A DNA stretch of 64,000 nt. Source: Chrysogorgia sp. JL179-B06. Lineage: Eukaryota > Cnidaria > Anthozoa > Scleralcyonacea > Chrysogorgiidae. Positions 1 through 11,282 of the stretch are shown one piece after another (the stretch's first letter is position 1; each line of letters opens with the position of its first letter). The position numbers were made by a program, and so were the translations under genes. Below the pieces are notes generated by a model. It was not told where the DNA came from and did no database searches. It worked only from the letters and a program-made list of their open reading frames with translations. Location: the NCBI GenBank assembly GCA_035772405.1, contig JAYKKM010000257.1, positions 422,001-486,000 on the forward strand, read 5' to 3'.

Positions 1-1164
1 AGAGGGTCCGCACATCGCGATTGTAACGTGAACTTTAAGTTGACTGACAAAATCCCTGTGATCTTTCATAACTTACGCGGCTACGATAGCCATTTCATTA
101 TGCAGGAGATTGGCAAGTTTGGTCAAGACATAAATGTGATACCAAACAACATGGAGAAGTACATGGCGTTCATGCTTGGAAAAAACTTGGTATTCTTGGA
201 CAGCTTTCAGTTCATGAGTAGTGGTCTAGACAACTTGGTGAAGAACCTACCAAGGGACGCTTTCAAATACACGTCAGAAGTGTTTCGCGACGAGGGGTTG
301 GCACTCATGACAAGAAAGGGGGTCTACCCCTATGATTATATGGACTCCTTTGATAAATTCAATGAACGCGAGCTACCCTCCAAAAAGGACTTCTACAGCA
401 TTCTGAATGATGAGCACATTACGGAAGAAATGCATGAGCGTGCCATCGACGTGTGGGACTACTTCGACGTTGAAAGTATGGGTGGGTACCACGACCTGTA
501 TTTGAAAAGTGATGTGCTCTTGCTCGCTGATGTTTTTGAGAACTTTAGAAAGACATGCCATCGCGAGTATAAACTAGACCCGTGTCACTATTTCACGTCG
601 CCTGGATTGGCTTGGGACGCCATGCTAAAGATGACTGGAGTGGAGCTTGAGTTATTGTCCGACATCGACATGTTCCAGTTCGTAGAACTAGGTATGCGTG
701 GTGGTGTGAGCTACATATGCAACAGACATGGTGTGGCGAATAATAAATACATGGAAGGGTATGACAAAGAGCAAGAGTCGAAGTATTTGATGTACCTTGA
801 CGCCAACAATTTGTATGGATGGGCAATGAGTCGAAGTCTACCTACGGGTGGCTTCAAGTGGTTGACTGAGAAAGAGATAAAAAAAGTTAATCTACACGAC
901 TATCACAACGACAGTAAAAAGGGCTTACTGCTTGAGGTCGACTTGGAGTATCCAAACCATTTGCATGACCTACATAACGATTACCCATTGGCTCCTGAGA
1001 AGATGGAGATAACCGTTGACATGTTGTCGGAGTACTGCACGAAAATTAAAAATAAGTTTAATGTGAGTGTTGGTGGTGTGAAGAAGCTGGTGACTAATTT
1101 GATGGACAAAAAAAGTATGTGTGTCACTACGGAAATCTGCAGTTGTACATGGATCTTGGATTAA
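1..1164 (+). pseudogene. Family-B DNA polymerase, N-terminal part (virus-like/Maverick-type), 5' truncated by window edge
   Basis: The reading frame is already open at base 1, before the first possible start, so the N-terminus lies outside the window. The protein carries exonuclease-type motifs (FHNLRGYDSHF near codon 20; YHDLYLKSD near bases 484-513) and polymerase motif A (YLDANNLYGWAM, about 790-830). This motif set is that of protein-primed family-B polymerases of Maverick/Polinton-like, adintovirus-like and related virus-derived elements, which copy the element's linear DNA. The frame ends in a short unrelated tail after an A7 run at 1,108-1,114; the rest of the polymerase continues in the -1 frame. 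No integrase, capsid or packaging ATPase gene follows, so this is a solitary or rearranged remnant. Family assignment is confident; the exact element type is inference. Confidence 0.85.
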
Positions 1165-2096
1165 AAATCAATAAGATTCACAGGGTCCTGCAGTTTGACC
1201 AGTCCAAGTGGCTAGGCAAGTACATCGACTTTAACACAGTCAAAAGAACCGCGGCTAAGAACGCTTTTGAGAAGGACTTCTTCAAGTTGATGAATAACAG
1301 CGTGTTCGGGAAAACAATGGAGAATTTGAGGAAGCGTGTTGATGTAAGATTAGTTACCACCGAGAAAAAATTAGAAAAGCTTGTCTCGAAGCCGACGTTT
1401 GTGTCTTGCAAAATATTTAGCGAGAACTTAGTTGCTGTCCACAAAGTTAAAGAAACGCTGACACTAAACAGACCTGCATATGTGGGTATGTGCATACTAG
1501 ACTTGAGTAAAACGCTGATGTACAATTTCCACTACAATTATATCATGAAAAAGTACTCTAGCGACACCTGCAGATTGCACTTCACCGACACTGACAGTCT
1601 GTTGTACTCAATCAAAACTGGCGACGTTTATTCCGACTTTATGATGGAGTGCGAAAAGTTTGACAATAGCGACTACCCTGCAGACAGCCCATTCTTTTTT
1701 AGGGAGAATAAGAAAGTCATTGGTAAGATGAAGGACGAGTGCGCTGGAACACCAATTATTGAGTTCGTCGGGTTGCGTAGTAAAATGTATAGCTATTTGA
1801 AAGAGGATGGGGGTGGTGGGAAAACTGCTAAAGGTATTAGAAAGAACATAATTAAAAAGGTAATCAGACACGAAGATTACAAAAGCGTGCTACTGGAGCA
1901 GAAACAATTGCGACACACAATGAAGACCATTAGAAGTGTCAAACATCAGCTCGGTAGCTACGAAATTAATAAAGTATCGCTATCCTGCTTCGACGATAAA
2001 CGATACCTTTTAGAAAATGGTATTGACTCCTACGCATATGGTCACAAAAACATTGTAGTGAGAGACACCACTGAAAACAGTGAGCAAACGGACTAA
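1119..2096 (+). pseudogene. Family-B DNA polymerase, C-terminal part (motifs B and C), frame-shifted from upstream half
   Basis: This is the continuation of the upstream polymerase in another frame. Polymerase motif B (KLMNNSVFGKT, near 1,284-1,315) and the catalytic motif C (FTDTDSLL, 1,581-1,604) are intact, followed by the KxY-like region (EFVGLRSKMYSYL, near 1,760-1,800) and a normal-looking stop at 2,094-2,096. The only visible lesion between the two halves is one missing base in the A-run at 1,108-1,114; all catalytic motifs survive. Either a young inactivating deletion, an assembly error in a homopolymer, or (less likely, because the zero-frame codons do not fit a canonical slippery heptamer) recoding could explain it. 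The downstream start codon assigned by ORF callers is not meaningful. Confidence 0.85.
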
Positions 2097-2270
2097 TTCG
2101 CAAAACGACTGGCTATTTGTTAGTCAATGTTGTTAGCCAATCAAAAGAGCGCCATTTCGCCATCCATTTGGATAAACATCACCACTAGAATCAAAATCTG
2201 GTGGTTTTTTTTTCGCGCGTGAATTTGTGAGACAGCAGTGGAACGCGTCGGTGGTTTGTTGAGCAAAAAT

Positions 2271-2440
2271 GTAAAAATGCTGAAATGACACCTTCTACTT
2301 TTTTAAATGTGTGAAAACGTTGAAGTGGCACACTATGCCTTTTTTTAAATACGCGAAAATGTTGAAACGACACTTTCTACTTTTTAAAGACGTGAAAATG
2401 ATGAAACGACACATTCTAGCTTTAAATATGGCGAAAACAG
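2271..2440. repeat. Degenerate ~40-bp tandem repeat, four copies
   Basis: Units start near 2,271, 2,311, 2,353 and 2,392 with a partial fifth at 2,431. Each begins GTGAAAATGNTGAAACGACA or a variant and ends in a T-run plus TTTAAA. The array lies just after the polymerase stop. Confidence 0.75.
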
Positions 2441-2510
2441 TTATTTTAATATTTCTTATCAATTGAGTAGAAAACATGGGAGGGGTGTTTAGAATGACTA
2501 ATGATTGCCA

Positions 2511-2673
2511 TAGTAGTATAGAGAGTGGCGGTACGAGTTAGTCAACGTCGATTGTAAAACATAAACACCAAAACATTGCTGAGTTGTGGCTCGACACAAA
2601 TTTGGCGATGTTTTGGTGTTTATATTACGGTTGACGTTGACTGGGCTCGTACCGCCACTCTCTATACTACTAG
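2511..2673. repeat. Inverted repeat (hairpin), ~65-bp arms, ~32-bp loop
   Basis: Left arm 2,511-2,575 and right arm 2,608-2,673 are near-complementary; the outer part TATAGAGAGTGGCGGTACGA is matched on the other side by TCGTACCGCCACTCTCTATA. It could be a foldback/MITE element or a terminal structure of the polymerase-bearing element; the sequence does not decide. Confidence 0.8.
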
Positions 2674-2765
2674 TGTATAATTAACCTTTCCTATCCCCGA
2701 CAAAGCTGGATGAAAATTAACAATCAATTAAGGCGTACGACCTTGACATAAAAGATTATCTCTTA
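2674..2765 (+). repeat. Dispersed repeat family A fragment
   Basis: The segment with ATTAACCTTTCCTATCCCCG and the later CTTGACATAAAAGATTATCT recurs near 5,575, 15,190-15,300 (opposite strand), 45,520-45,630 and 52,660-52,760. In larger copies it abuts the Penelope GIY-YIG fragment, so it is probably Penelope-element 3' flanking sequence. Confidence 0.7.
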
Positions 2766-3444
2766 AGGTGGTCTTACACCCAAAATATTAGAATTTGGCT
2801 AATTTTTTAAATGTCCATAATTGAGATACTTAATGATATAAGAATAGATAGTCAAAATAATTTTTGCGATTGGATACATAGAAATGTAGAAAATTGAGAA
2901 AATTCTAAGACTAGTCTGGTTTTGTTGACTTAGTAACTCCCTTAGCAACGTATATTTGGATGCAAAAACTGCTTACTTTTCCATGTTGCGCACATTTTCT
3001 CCCGCACCACCTCTCCCTAAATGAAATTTTATTATATTTTAAAACATTAAGAGTGAATTGATTGGTGCGTGGGTAGTCATGTGACCGGTCTTCAGGCATA
3101 TGTGATATTGTTTATTTTGGTTTATGTTAGCGAGAGAAGTTTTTCAACGGGCGGCCGCTTTTGATGGGAATCAAACTGCTTTTAATTTAGTAGGGCTAAG
3201 TTTCCACATTGCCGTGTTTCACAGTTGGCGAGGACATCATTAAGACCAATGACCCGATCCCTGGTCCTGTAAAAGAATATACAGGATCCTCTGGCTTTGT
3301 CGCTAACGAGGGAGGCTGTGACGGTAGGAAACTGGTAGCATCCGCCATTGTTGTTAAACATAAACACGACCCTAGAGCGGAAAGTGTAGAAGAAAAGATT
3401 TTTTTAAAACTTATAATAATGAGTTAAAGTGTGCAATCTCTCGC
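2766..3444. other. No recognised gene
   Basis: AT-rich sequence with only short open frames lacking ATG starts or recognisable motifs. A 72-codon frame at 3,209-3,427 has no ATG and no family resemblance I can name. Confidence 0.5.
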
Positions 3445-3447
3445 TTA

Positions 3448-4218
3448 AGGCCCGTGCAAACGAACGCAACATGTTGGCACAACATTGCCCAACATTGTTG
3501 TGAGATGTTGTGCCATGTTGGATGAGGGTGTTTAAACGATCGCAACATGTTGCGGAATGTTGCGTTATATAATGGCGCAAGGGGGTCTAGGTCCGAAACC
3601 ATAAGCGACCCGTCCAATATGGCGGCATATATTGGTATTTGTTTTGGAGAGTTCCCTTCCAAGCTTGGCTCTCAGACCGGCGATTTTCGTTTTAATTTCT
3701 CCCGCACTTATTCCAAATTTTTCTTCAATCTCTTACAACGCTCTCTCCCTCTTGTCTCGGTTGTGGTACTCCTTGTTGAAAATATCCCATAGGCAGACTC
3801 TCTCTTCGAGCATATCGATTAGCTCATCGATTTCCTCTTCTGACCACTTTCGGCTTTTAAATTTATCTTTATTTGGAGTTGACACGGCCTTCCTCTTTCC
3901 ATTTGTTTGCACGTTTATATCGACAAGATCTTCGCTTTCCGCCATCTTGGTTGGAATGTTTTGCCATGGTTACCGAATTTACAGCATTCAATGCGCACGC
4001 GCAAGCCCAACAATGTTTTGCAAGCCGTGCAAACGAACGCAACATGTTGCGATGTGGTCAGATGTTGGGCGAAAAGTTTGATGGATTTCAAACTTCACGC
4101 AACATGTGCCAACATCACGCAACATTGCCCAACATGGTGTACAAACGATTGCAACATGTTGCGCCCAACAATGTTGGGCAATGTTGTGCCAACATGTTGC
4201 GTTCGTTTGCACGGGCCT
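3448..4218. mobile_element. Non-autonomous PIF/Harbinger-like DNA transposon
   Basis: Terminal inverted repeats read AGGCCCGTGCAAACGAACGC at the left and its complement at the right, flanked on both sides by a TTA target duplication (3,445-3,447 and 4,219-4,221). Subterminal regions are full of GCAACATGTTGCG-type palindromic repeats. TTA duplication is typical of Harbinger elements, and these elements normally carry a second gene encoding a Myb/MADF protein, a fragment of which is inside this copy. No transposase remains. Confidence 0.8.
3649..3945 (-). pseudogene. MADF/Myb-SANT-like DNA-binding domain fragment inside the Harbinger-like element
   Basis: Read on the minus strand from 3,945, the frame starts MAESEDLVDINV and contains a MADF-type helix set: RKWSEEEIDELIDMLEERVC, then LWDIFNKEYHNRDKRERAL. 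A TAA stop at 3,733-3,735 interrupts it, but the same frame continues with EIEEKFGISAGEIKTKIAGL and RAKLGREL, which is the expected rest of the domain. MADF domains bind DNA and are the accessory protein of Harbinger transposons. The internal stop makes this a pseudogene. Its placement between TTA-flanked inverted repeats supports origin from the autonomous parent element. Confidence 0.7.
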
Positions 4219-4221
4219 TTA

Positions 4222-5560
4222 GGGTGTATTTGGAGTTCCCTTTTCGACTTCCGGTTTTAGTACGGTATTATTTACCCCCGTTTATAATTAAATCGGGCTA
4301 CGGCTCATGTAATTTTTGGCTACGACTAGGCATAATGCTCTATATAGGTCTTATTTTGCCGGGTGATGTATACGGCATGTGTTTATGTGTATAATGAACT
4401 AGTACTGTGTACACTAATAATAATACACTAATAATACACTAATAACAATCTCCGTGCCACCAATTTGCGCGCCAATTCTTATGTCCCTTCTCCAATGTAA
4501 AACAACAACATGACGATATCAACAAGAACACTCGCAAAAACTATAAACAGTAAAATTCTAATCACTTCGTGACGATCAGTCCTTTGGTACTCAAGTCGAA
4601 AGTTTTGTAGATGAAATAAAGATATTACGAAACCTATCCGTGTAATCGTAAACTATTTCGTCACACCATTTTAGACTTTTTGTTATACCCAAAGCAAACA
4701 AGTCTAAGGTATACAGAATATACATTATATATCCACTGAGAATAAAGTAAAAATGGCAATTCAAGCCGAGGAAGAAATGCGTCCTTGTTCCCGCAGATAA
4801 ATAGACTGCACCGAAAATTGTGTAAACAGAGATGCAATTTTCATTAAATCGTCCAGCACGCGAAGCCCTACCTAGTCACAAACGAATGACTTAGACCCAA
4901 AGAATATAACCTGACATCGAAATGAAATGGTTAAGACCAAGAAAAAGAAAAGAAAAGTAGGGCATAACTTATAAGACTGGAGCTTTTTAAACAGTTATAT
5001 ATCTTTATTGGACTGTCTATTGTTGTTTTGGGGCTATTATAATTATTAATAATTAGAAAGTTTAACTTTAAAGCCGTTTTTCTCAAAAGCCGATTCCTGA
5101 TATTGCGCGCAGGATATGTCAAAAAGTATTTAACCTATCTTGATCAAATTTTCAGCGCTAACAGTATATACATTTCTCTTGGAGATGAAGCAAAATAATT
5201 GAATTATGTTCAATTGTAATGAAATAGTAATAGTTTTAGTGACAGCAATTGTACACATTTCTAGTATTCAGACTGCCAAACTTTTATTATGGCTCCTATG
5301 TCAATAGTTCTGCTACACCTCCTAGACAATGTTGTTTGTGACTAAATAAAAGTTATTCCAGGTTTTTATCATTATTATTTATCTAGTTATCATGTTTATA
5401 AAAATACGCTCTTTTCACCATGGGGGGTGTCATATCTTGGTAACTATGGCAACAATGCATTGCAACAACATATTTTTTTAGTCAGACTAACTCACCCAAC
5501 AACCAGGTATAAGTAGATTTTAATTATATTAAAAAGTAAAGAGGAAAATATTTTTCCTGT
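4222..5560. other. No recognised gene; AT-rich spacer
   Basis: Contains a short (CTAATA)-type repeat at 4,410-4,447 and scattered short frames without motifs. Nothing with coding character was seen on either strand. Confidence 0.5.
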
Positions 5561-5564
5561 TGGA

Positions 5565-5890
5565 CCCCCTTAAGGCGTACGACCTTGACATAAAAGATTA
5601 TCTCTTAATACCTTGACATAATAGATTTCCCTTTCGAAAACTGCAAACCAATAATACTTTTCACAAAACCTCAGCTTGAGTCATCACTTTTTTATTCGCG
5701 CGGCGCCTGTTAAATCTGTTTTGATGGCGGCATTTTGAAACGAGTTCAGATCTTTTGTTTAGTAAAGTTTGCTTGTTCGCGCTTTCATGATGTAAAGTTT
5801 TTCCTCGGGCCACAAATTAAAATGTTTTCCTCCACTTCTGTATGCGGCGGCACGCTTTGTCACTGACCAATTGATCAGTAAAAGTCCGGT
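5565..5890 (-). pseudogene. Penelope-like element fragment (end of GIY-YIG domain) plus family-A flank
   Basis: On the minus strand from about 5,887 to 5,709 the sequence encodes a degraded version of the Penelope C-terminus (SVTKRAAAY, EEKLY, NKRSELVSKCRHQ-type residues), with frame shifts. The remainder (5,565-5,708) is the family-A repeat that follows other Penelope fragments here. Better preserved relatives lie at 18.5, 19.1, 45.8, 54.1 and 54.7 kb. Confidence 0.65.
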
Positions 5891-5953
5891 TCGGCGTTTA
5901 GTAAAACACGGAACACCGGAACACCGGAACAGAAAATAATAAACATAAAAACA

Positions 5954-5999
<46 letters not shown>
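5954..5999. repeat. (AAT)n microsatellite
   Basis: Uninterrupted ATA/AAT trinucleotide tract; probably a LINE-type 3' tail on the minus strand, though no convincing LINE coding sequence is adjacent. Confidence 0.9.
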
Positions 6000-6001
<2 letters not shown>

Positions 6002-7514
6002 GAAGTGTCGTATGAACAGACTGAGATGGCGAAATTAGCAATATTTGACATTCATTGTCAGAAAATGATGTGTTACAGCCATGCAGCTTGGCCACTTATT
6101 TTTTAAGGAATAAGGGTGTTGGAAAGTCTCTGTTTTCGAATATCACGATCAACTCTGATATTCGATTGTACTTTGTATTATAAATTTGAATGGCATATAG
6201 TAGTATGGCAACAGAAAAATCAGAACGACAACCTAACTGCTGTTCTTTAAATCCAAGCGTGCGCAATTTATTCATTATCAACATCGTTCCCAGGGCCGTC
6301 TCCACTTTTATTAATTGAACAAGGCAGAACTGTACAAATTCCTATAGCAGTTCATAGCGCCCGCTATATTCATTTTTCCTCTCATTAATGTTTATATATC
6401 GTTTCGATACTAAATTCTAAAATTGATTTTCCTATTTTAGAGCTTCCACAGTAAGTTGCGTATCCTTATCAATAAAAGAGTTATTTGCCGTTCACATGGT
6501 ACAGGAGTAACCCGACGAATTTTCGTCCGGCATAGCATAGGTGGACAAATATTTCTACGGATAGTATAAAACGAAAAGTATACATCGTGTAAAAATTTGT
6601 TTGCTACTGCCGCGAACAAATAAGTTAATCTAATTAACTTCTGAGTGCTGCGGAAATATCTTTTATGACATATAAACAGCTGCGAAAATGAGCTCTGTTT
6701 TTTTGTCAGTGTTACGCATGAAAACACGTAGGAAGCGGTCTTTTAATGAGGTTAGTCATAACCAAGGTTAACAACAAAGGAACGCGCAAGGCCTGGGGCG
6801 AGAGAAGGCTTAAAAGCAACGGTACTCGCGGAGGAATAGGCATTACGCATTGAGACGGCGGGCACGCAGAGTAGCAGAGCTAGTAGAAGGTGGTTCTGGG
6901 TGCGGAGGAAATTTGCTAAACCATCCCTCCCAAAAAATAAATAATAAAATACATAAATGTATAAAATAAAATGAATAAAAAAAATAACGATTAGACATAC
7001 AATAAATATTCCACCGATAAGCTCGGTGTGATAGGTGCAGACCTTTGGTGGACAGGTCAAGGCGGGGGATCGAATCGTTACATCATTGGCCTTAGACCTG
7101 AATCCAAGCAACTGAGCAACTGCCAGAAAACTGAGCAACATACAGGTCTGCACCTTACCATCCACATGGGTAAGTAGAGTGATTGTAGGTGTTAAAGTCT
7201 ACTTATTTACAACGATCGAGACGATTAGATGGCGTACAGCAGACGATTAGATGGCGTACCGATATGATTGAAGAAGTTAGAAGCTCAATAAAGCATAATA
7301 TTATGCTTGTCGGCACAGAATTGTCGGTCTAAATTTGGCCCTGTATCTATTATGCAAAGTGATTCGACCATAGCTCGACAAAAGACTTCACTGCAAAGAA
7401 AGCACTTATTATACCGAATTGCCGTATTTAACTGACTCAGACGGCGTATTGAATTTTAATGAATATTAATTATTACTAGGAGTTCTTATCAGAAGTGAAA
7501 TGCTGCCGGTCAGT
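6000..7514. other. Mostly unassigned; tRNA-like/SINE-like trace near 7,020-7,110
   Basis: Minus-strand frames at 6,096-6,305, 6,437-6,727 and 6,752-7,165 have no recognisable domains. Near 7,020-7,110 the minus strand holds box-A-like and box-B-like (GATTCGATCCC) motifs, suggesting a degraded tRNA-derived SINE; the 137-codon frame there is probably fortuitous. Confidence 0.35.
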
Positions 7515-7625
7515 TAGAAGGGTATTCCCGTTCGTTTGTTTGATTTGAAATATGATCGCTCCACCACCAGATAAGTTTATACTGTAACTTCGGCGAGGCT
7601 TGCTCGTTTCGAGTAAATGTTGTGG
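7515..7625 (+). repeat. Direct repeat flanking the hAT-like element (copy 1)
   Basis: The block beginning GTATTCCCGTTCGTTTGTTT and ending in GAGTAAATGTTGT recurs in the same orientation at about 10,615-10,725, on the far side of the array-rich element. Confidence 0.7.
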
Positions 7626-7719
7626 TTTAGATTGTTATCGCGAGTGGAACACGAGCGTCTTAATTCAAGGAGACATAACCTTAACGTTTTAGACACTAAG
7701 CCGCGGTATTGCAGAATAT

Positions 7720-8380
7720 ACACAATATACACCTGTATATAAATACTGTATATTGTGTATACATATACTTAACTGTATAAACTCAATTACTATACACAAT
7801 ATACATGTCTATAGTCAAAACTGTATATACTGTATATTATCACCATATACACAATATACATGTCTATAGTCAAAACTGTATATACTGTATATTATCATTT
7901 TGAGCAACCTCTAGTCTGTATATAGTGTATATTGTGTATATAGTGTATACATATACACTATATACACAATATACATGTCTATAGTCAAAACTGTATATAC
8001 TGTATATTATCACTTTTGATCAACCTCTAGTCTGTATATAGTGTATATTGTGTATATAGTGTATACATATACACTATATACACAATATACATGTCTATAG
8101 TCAAAACTGTATATACTGTATATTATCACTTTTGACCAACCTCTAGTCTGTATATAGTGTATATTGTGTATATAGTGTATACATATACACTATATACACA
8201 ATATACATGTCTATAGTCAAAACTGTATATACTGTATATTATCACTTTTGACCAACCTCTAGTCTGTATATAGGTATATTGTGTATATAGTGTATACATA
8301 TACACTATAACACAATATACATGTCTATATTCAAAACTGTATACTATCACTTTTGATCAACCTCTAGTCTGTATATAGTG
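7720..8380. repeat. Subterminal tandem array 1, ~116-bp period
   Basis: Units contain TCAAAACTGTATATACTGTA followed by TTATCAC and a palindromic TATATAGTGTATA core. The marker recurs at 7,870, 7,985, 8,101 and 8,217, spacing 115-116 bp. Short Y/I-rich frames over it are artefacts. Confidence 0.9.
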
Positions 8381-8560
8381 TATGCTTCGTTCTTTAAAAA
8401 ATCCCGTTTGCGTTATGTTTCAGTTAATAACATGCACAATAGGGTTAGGATTAAGGTTCGGGTTAGTGTTAGGGATTAGGACTAATGTGTTGTTGCCTCG
8501 TTCTACGGTAAAATCCCGTGGTCATATCTTCACAAACAACTTATTCACATTGTCTGCAAG
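8381..8560 (+). repeat. hAT-like internal unit with degenerate telomere-like tract
   Basis: Contains AATAGGGTTAGGATTAAGG-type sequence and CCTCGTTCTACGGTAAAATC. Copies: 9,075-9,245 (same strand), 12,340-12,475 and 13,285-13,465 (opposite strand). The CCTCGTTCTACG motif also recurs in the element at 32.3-35.2 kb. Confidence 0.8.
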
Positions 8561-9070
8561 CCGCGGTATTGCAGAATATACACAATATACACCTGTCAAT
8601 AAATAGTGTATATTCTGTATACATATACTTAACTGTATAAACTCACTTATACATGTCTAATGTCAAAACTGTATATATACTGTATATTATCACTTTTGAA
8701 CAACCTCTAGTCTGTATATAGTGTATATAGTGTATATAGTGTATACATTATACACTATATACACAATATACATGTCTATAGTCAAAACTGTATATACTGT
8801 ATATTATCACTTTTCAACAACCTCTAGTCTATATATAGTGTATATAGTGTATATAGTGTATACAGTACATATACAGTATATACACAATATACATGTCTAT
8901 TGCCAAAACTGTATATTATCACTTTTCAACAACCTCTAGTCTGTATATAGTGTATATTGTGTATATAGTGTATACATATACACTATATACACAATATACA
9001 TGTCTATAGTCAAAACAGTATGTACTGTATATATATTATCACTTTTGATTTGCTCTAGTCTGTATATAGT
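8561..9070. repeat. Tandem array continuing, restarts with an internal terminal-repeat copy
   Basis: Begins with a second copy of the terminal sequence (GCCGCGGTATTGCAGAATAT) without the CACTA end, then the same ~116-bp units as array 1. Suggests internal duplication of the left end. Confidence 0.8.
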
Positions 9071-9561
9071 GTATGCTTCGTTCTTTAAAAAATCCCGTTC
9101 GCGTTATGTTTCAGTTAATAAATAACACAATAGGGTTAGGATTAAGGTTCGTGTTAGGGGTTAGGGTTAATGTGTTGTTGCCTCGTTCTACGGTAAAATC
9201 CCGTACTCATATCTTCACTAACAACCTATTCACATTGTCTGCCAATGATATAATATGCTTTGTAAAACGCACTTACATATCAGTTGCTTTAAATTGTTTC
9301 ATCACTAATCCCCAATACCGGAACATCCCAACCCAATGTTTCCGTTCTTTACTATAATCCTCGCTAAACATCGACAAATTACCTAAAATTTACCTAAAAC
9401 AATTGCTCCATTCTTTAAAACTACTCACATAAAGTGACTGTATAATTCAATGACGCGGACCAATCACTGACACTATCCGCCTACGTGCGGCACGATGAAA
9501 CCATACATTACGAATAACGGTGTGACACCTCGCGAGCACAGATTAATAATCAAATTCCGTA

Positions 9562-10400
9562 ACTCTCACTATATACACTATATACACTTTTGACTTTAGA
9601 CGTATACTATACGTATAGAGTGTATATATATACACAATATACACAATATACACTATATACTCACTTAGCTTCATTCTAACTCTCACTATATACACTTTAT
9701 ACACTTTTGACGTATACTATACGTATAGAGTGTATATATATACACAATATACACTATATACTCACTTAGCTTCATTCTAACTCTCACTATATATACACTT
9801 TATACACTTTTGACTTTAGACGTATACTATACGTATAGAGTGTATATATATACACTATATACACAATATACACTATATACTCACTTAGCTTCATTCTATA
9901 ACTCTCACTATATACACTTTATACACTTTTGACTTTAGACGTATACTATACGTATAGAGTGTATATATATACACTATATACACAATATACACTATATACT
10001 CACTTAGCTTCATTCTAACTTTCACTATACACTATATACACTTTTGACTTTAGACGTATACTATACGTATAGAGTGTATATATATACACTATATACACAA
10101 TATACACTATATACTCACTTAGCTTCATTCTATAACTCTCACTATATACACTTTATACACTTTTGACTTTAGACGTATACTATACGTATAGAGTGTATAT
10201 ATATATACACTATATACACAATATACACTATATACTCACTTAGCTTCATTCTAACTTTCACTATACACTATATACACTTTTGACTTTAGACGTACACTAT
10301 ACGTATAGAGTGTATATATATACACTATATACACAATATACACTATATACTCACTTAGCTTCATTCTAACTTTCACTATATATACACTATATACACTTTT
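9562..10400. repeat. Tandem array 2, ~116-bp units, about eight copies
   Basis: Units start with CTCACTATATACAC and contain GACTTTAGACGTATACTATA and CACTTAGCTTCATTCTA. This sequence is different from array 1 but the period is about the same. Confidence 0.9.
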
Positions 10401-10568
10401 GACTATGGGACATCTATAGTGTATATAAATATACATGGGGAATATACACAATATACCCAACATATATACAGTGTATACATATACACAATATACATATATT
10501 TATGTATATATATACACTATATACGCAACGTGTATATAGTGTATATTCTGCAATACCGGGCCTTACTC

Positions 10569-11282
10569 GTTTTAGACAACGGTGATTTCCCGCATGATTT
10601 CCGTATGTTATTACGTGTATTCCCGTTCGTTTGTTCGATTTGAAATATGACCGCACGACCGCCAGATAACTCGTTCAATTCAGCAAATACTTCGCGAGGC
10701 TTGCTCTTTCGAGTAAATGTTGTTTTATACCATAACTGAAGACACATTATCCATGTGGACGAACTTTCGCAAGTATTTCCAGTTTGTCTGGTTATTATGC
10801 GTCTTTACTTATATAGTGAGTGTTTGAATGTATGTAGAGAAGTATATAGTGTCTATTGTGTATCAAAGTCAAAAGTTTACTTCATGAAAGTGTTATTGCA
10901 TGCATCACTCAGACAACTTTTGGACAAGCGGTGTGAATAATATTTATATGTTTATTAATCAAGTCAGAATATATAAATATTTCAAAGGAATATGTAAATT
11001 TTCATGAATATATAAATGCTAAACGTATTGACCCATTTTATACCATAACTGAAGACACATTATCCATGTGGACGAACTTTCGCAAGTATTTCCAGTTTGT
11101 CTGGTTATTATGCGTCTTTACTATGCGTCTGAAGTTCTGAACATAAGTGACAACGTTCGTTGTCATAAAAACGCCGGCCATTATTAAAATTGTAAGTTAG
11201 AAATTAGAATAATTAACCGTTATATGTTGCATGCATGCGCGTTTAGTTAAAATGTATACTAAATAGAATTGTTCAGGGAAGT
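10569..11282. other. Repeat debris with a direct duplication; no gene
   Basis: Holds the second flanking repeat (10,615-10,725) and an ~85-bp direct duplication (10,723-10,803 and 11,035-11,123; starts TTTTATACCATAACTGAAGA). No coding sequence recognised. Confidence 0.6.

Larger units (their letters stand above)
7694..10568. mobile_element. hAT-like DNA transposon composed largely of tandem arrays
   Basis: The left end reads CACTAAGCCGCGGTATTGCA and the right end is a diverged complement (TGCAATACCGGGCCTTACTC). Both are flanked by the same 8-bp word GTTTTAGA (7,686-7,693 and 10,569-10,576). An 8-bp target duplication is the hAT hallmark. The interior has no coding capacity: tandem arrays of about 116-bp units near both ends, and two copies of a unique-looking unit (8,381-8,560; 9,070-9,515) containing CCTCGTTCTACGGTAAAATC. 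A relative with the same kind of ends, the same target-duplication length and similar size (2.8 kb) lies at 32,316-35,154. Superfamily assignment rests on duplication length only. Confidence 0.7.

Noticed and set aside
1108..1116. Programmed -1 frameshift in the polymerase
   Set aside because: The zero-frame reading is GAC AAA AAA AGT; a canonical slippery heptamer would need the P-site codon to re-pair after slipping and it would mispair at CAA. A one-base deletion in the A-run is simpler.
3209..3427. 72-codon plus-strand ORF
   Set aside because: No ATG, no known motif, no splice context.
6752..7165. 137-codon minus-strand ORF as a membrane protein
   Set aside because: It overlaps tRNA-like SINE motifs and an AT-rich stretch; hydrophobic residues come from TTT/TAT-rich DNA and no family is recognised.
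8126..8350. Short ORFs across the ~116-bp arrays
   Set aside because: Low-complexity Y/I/V/T peptides arising from GTATATAGTG-type repeats in all frames.
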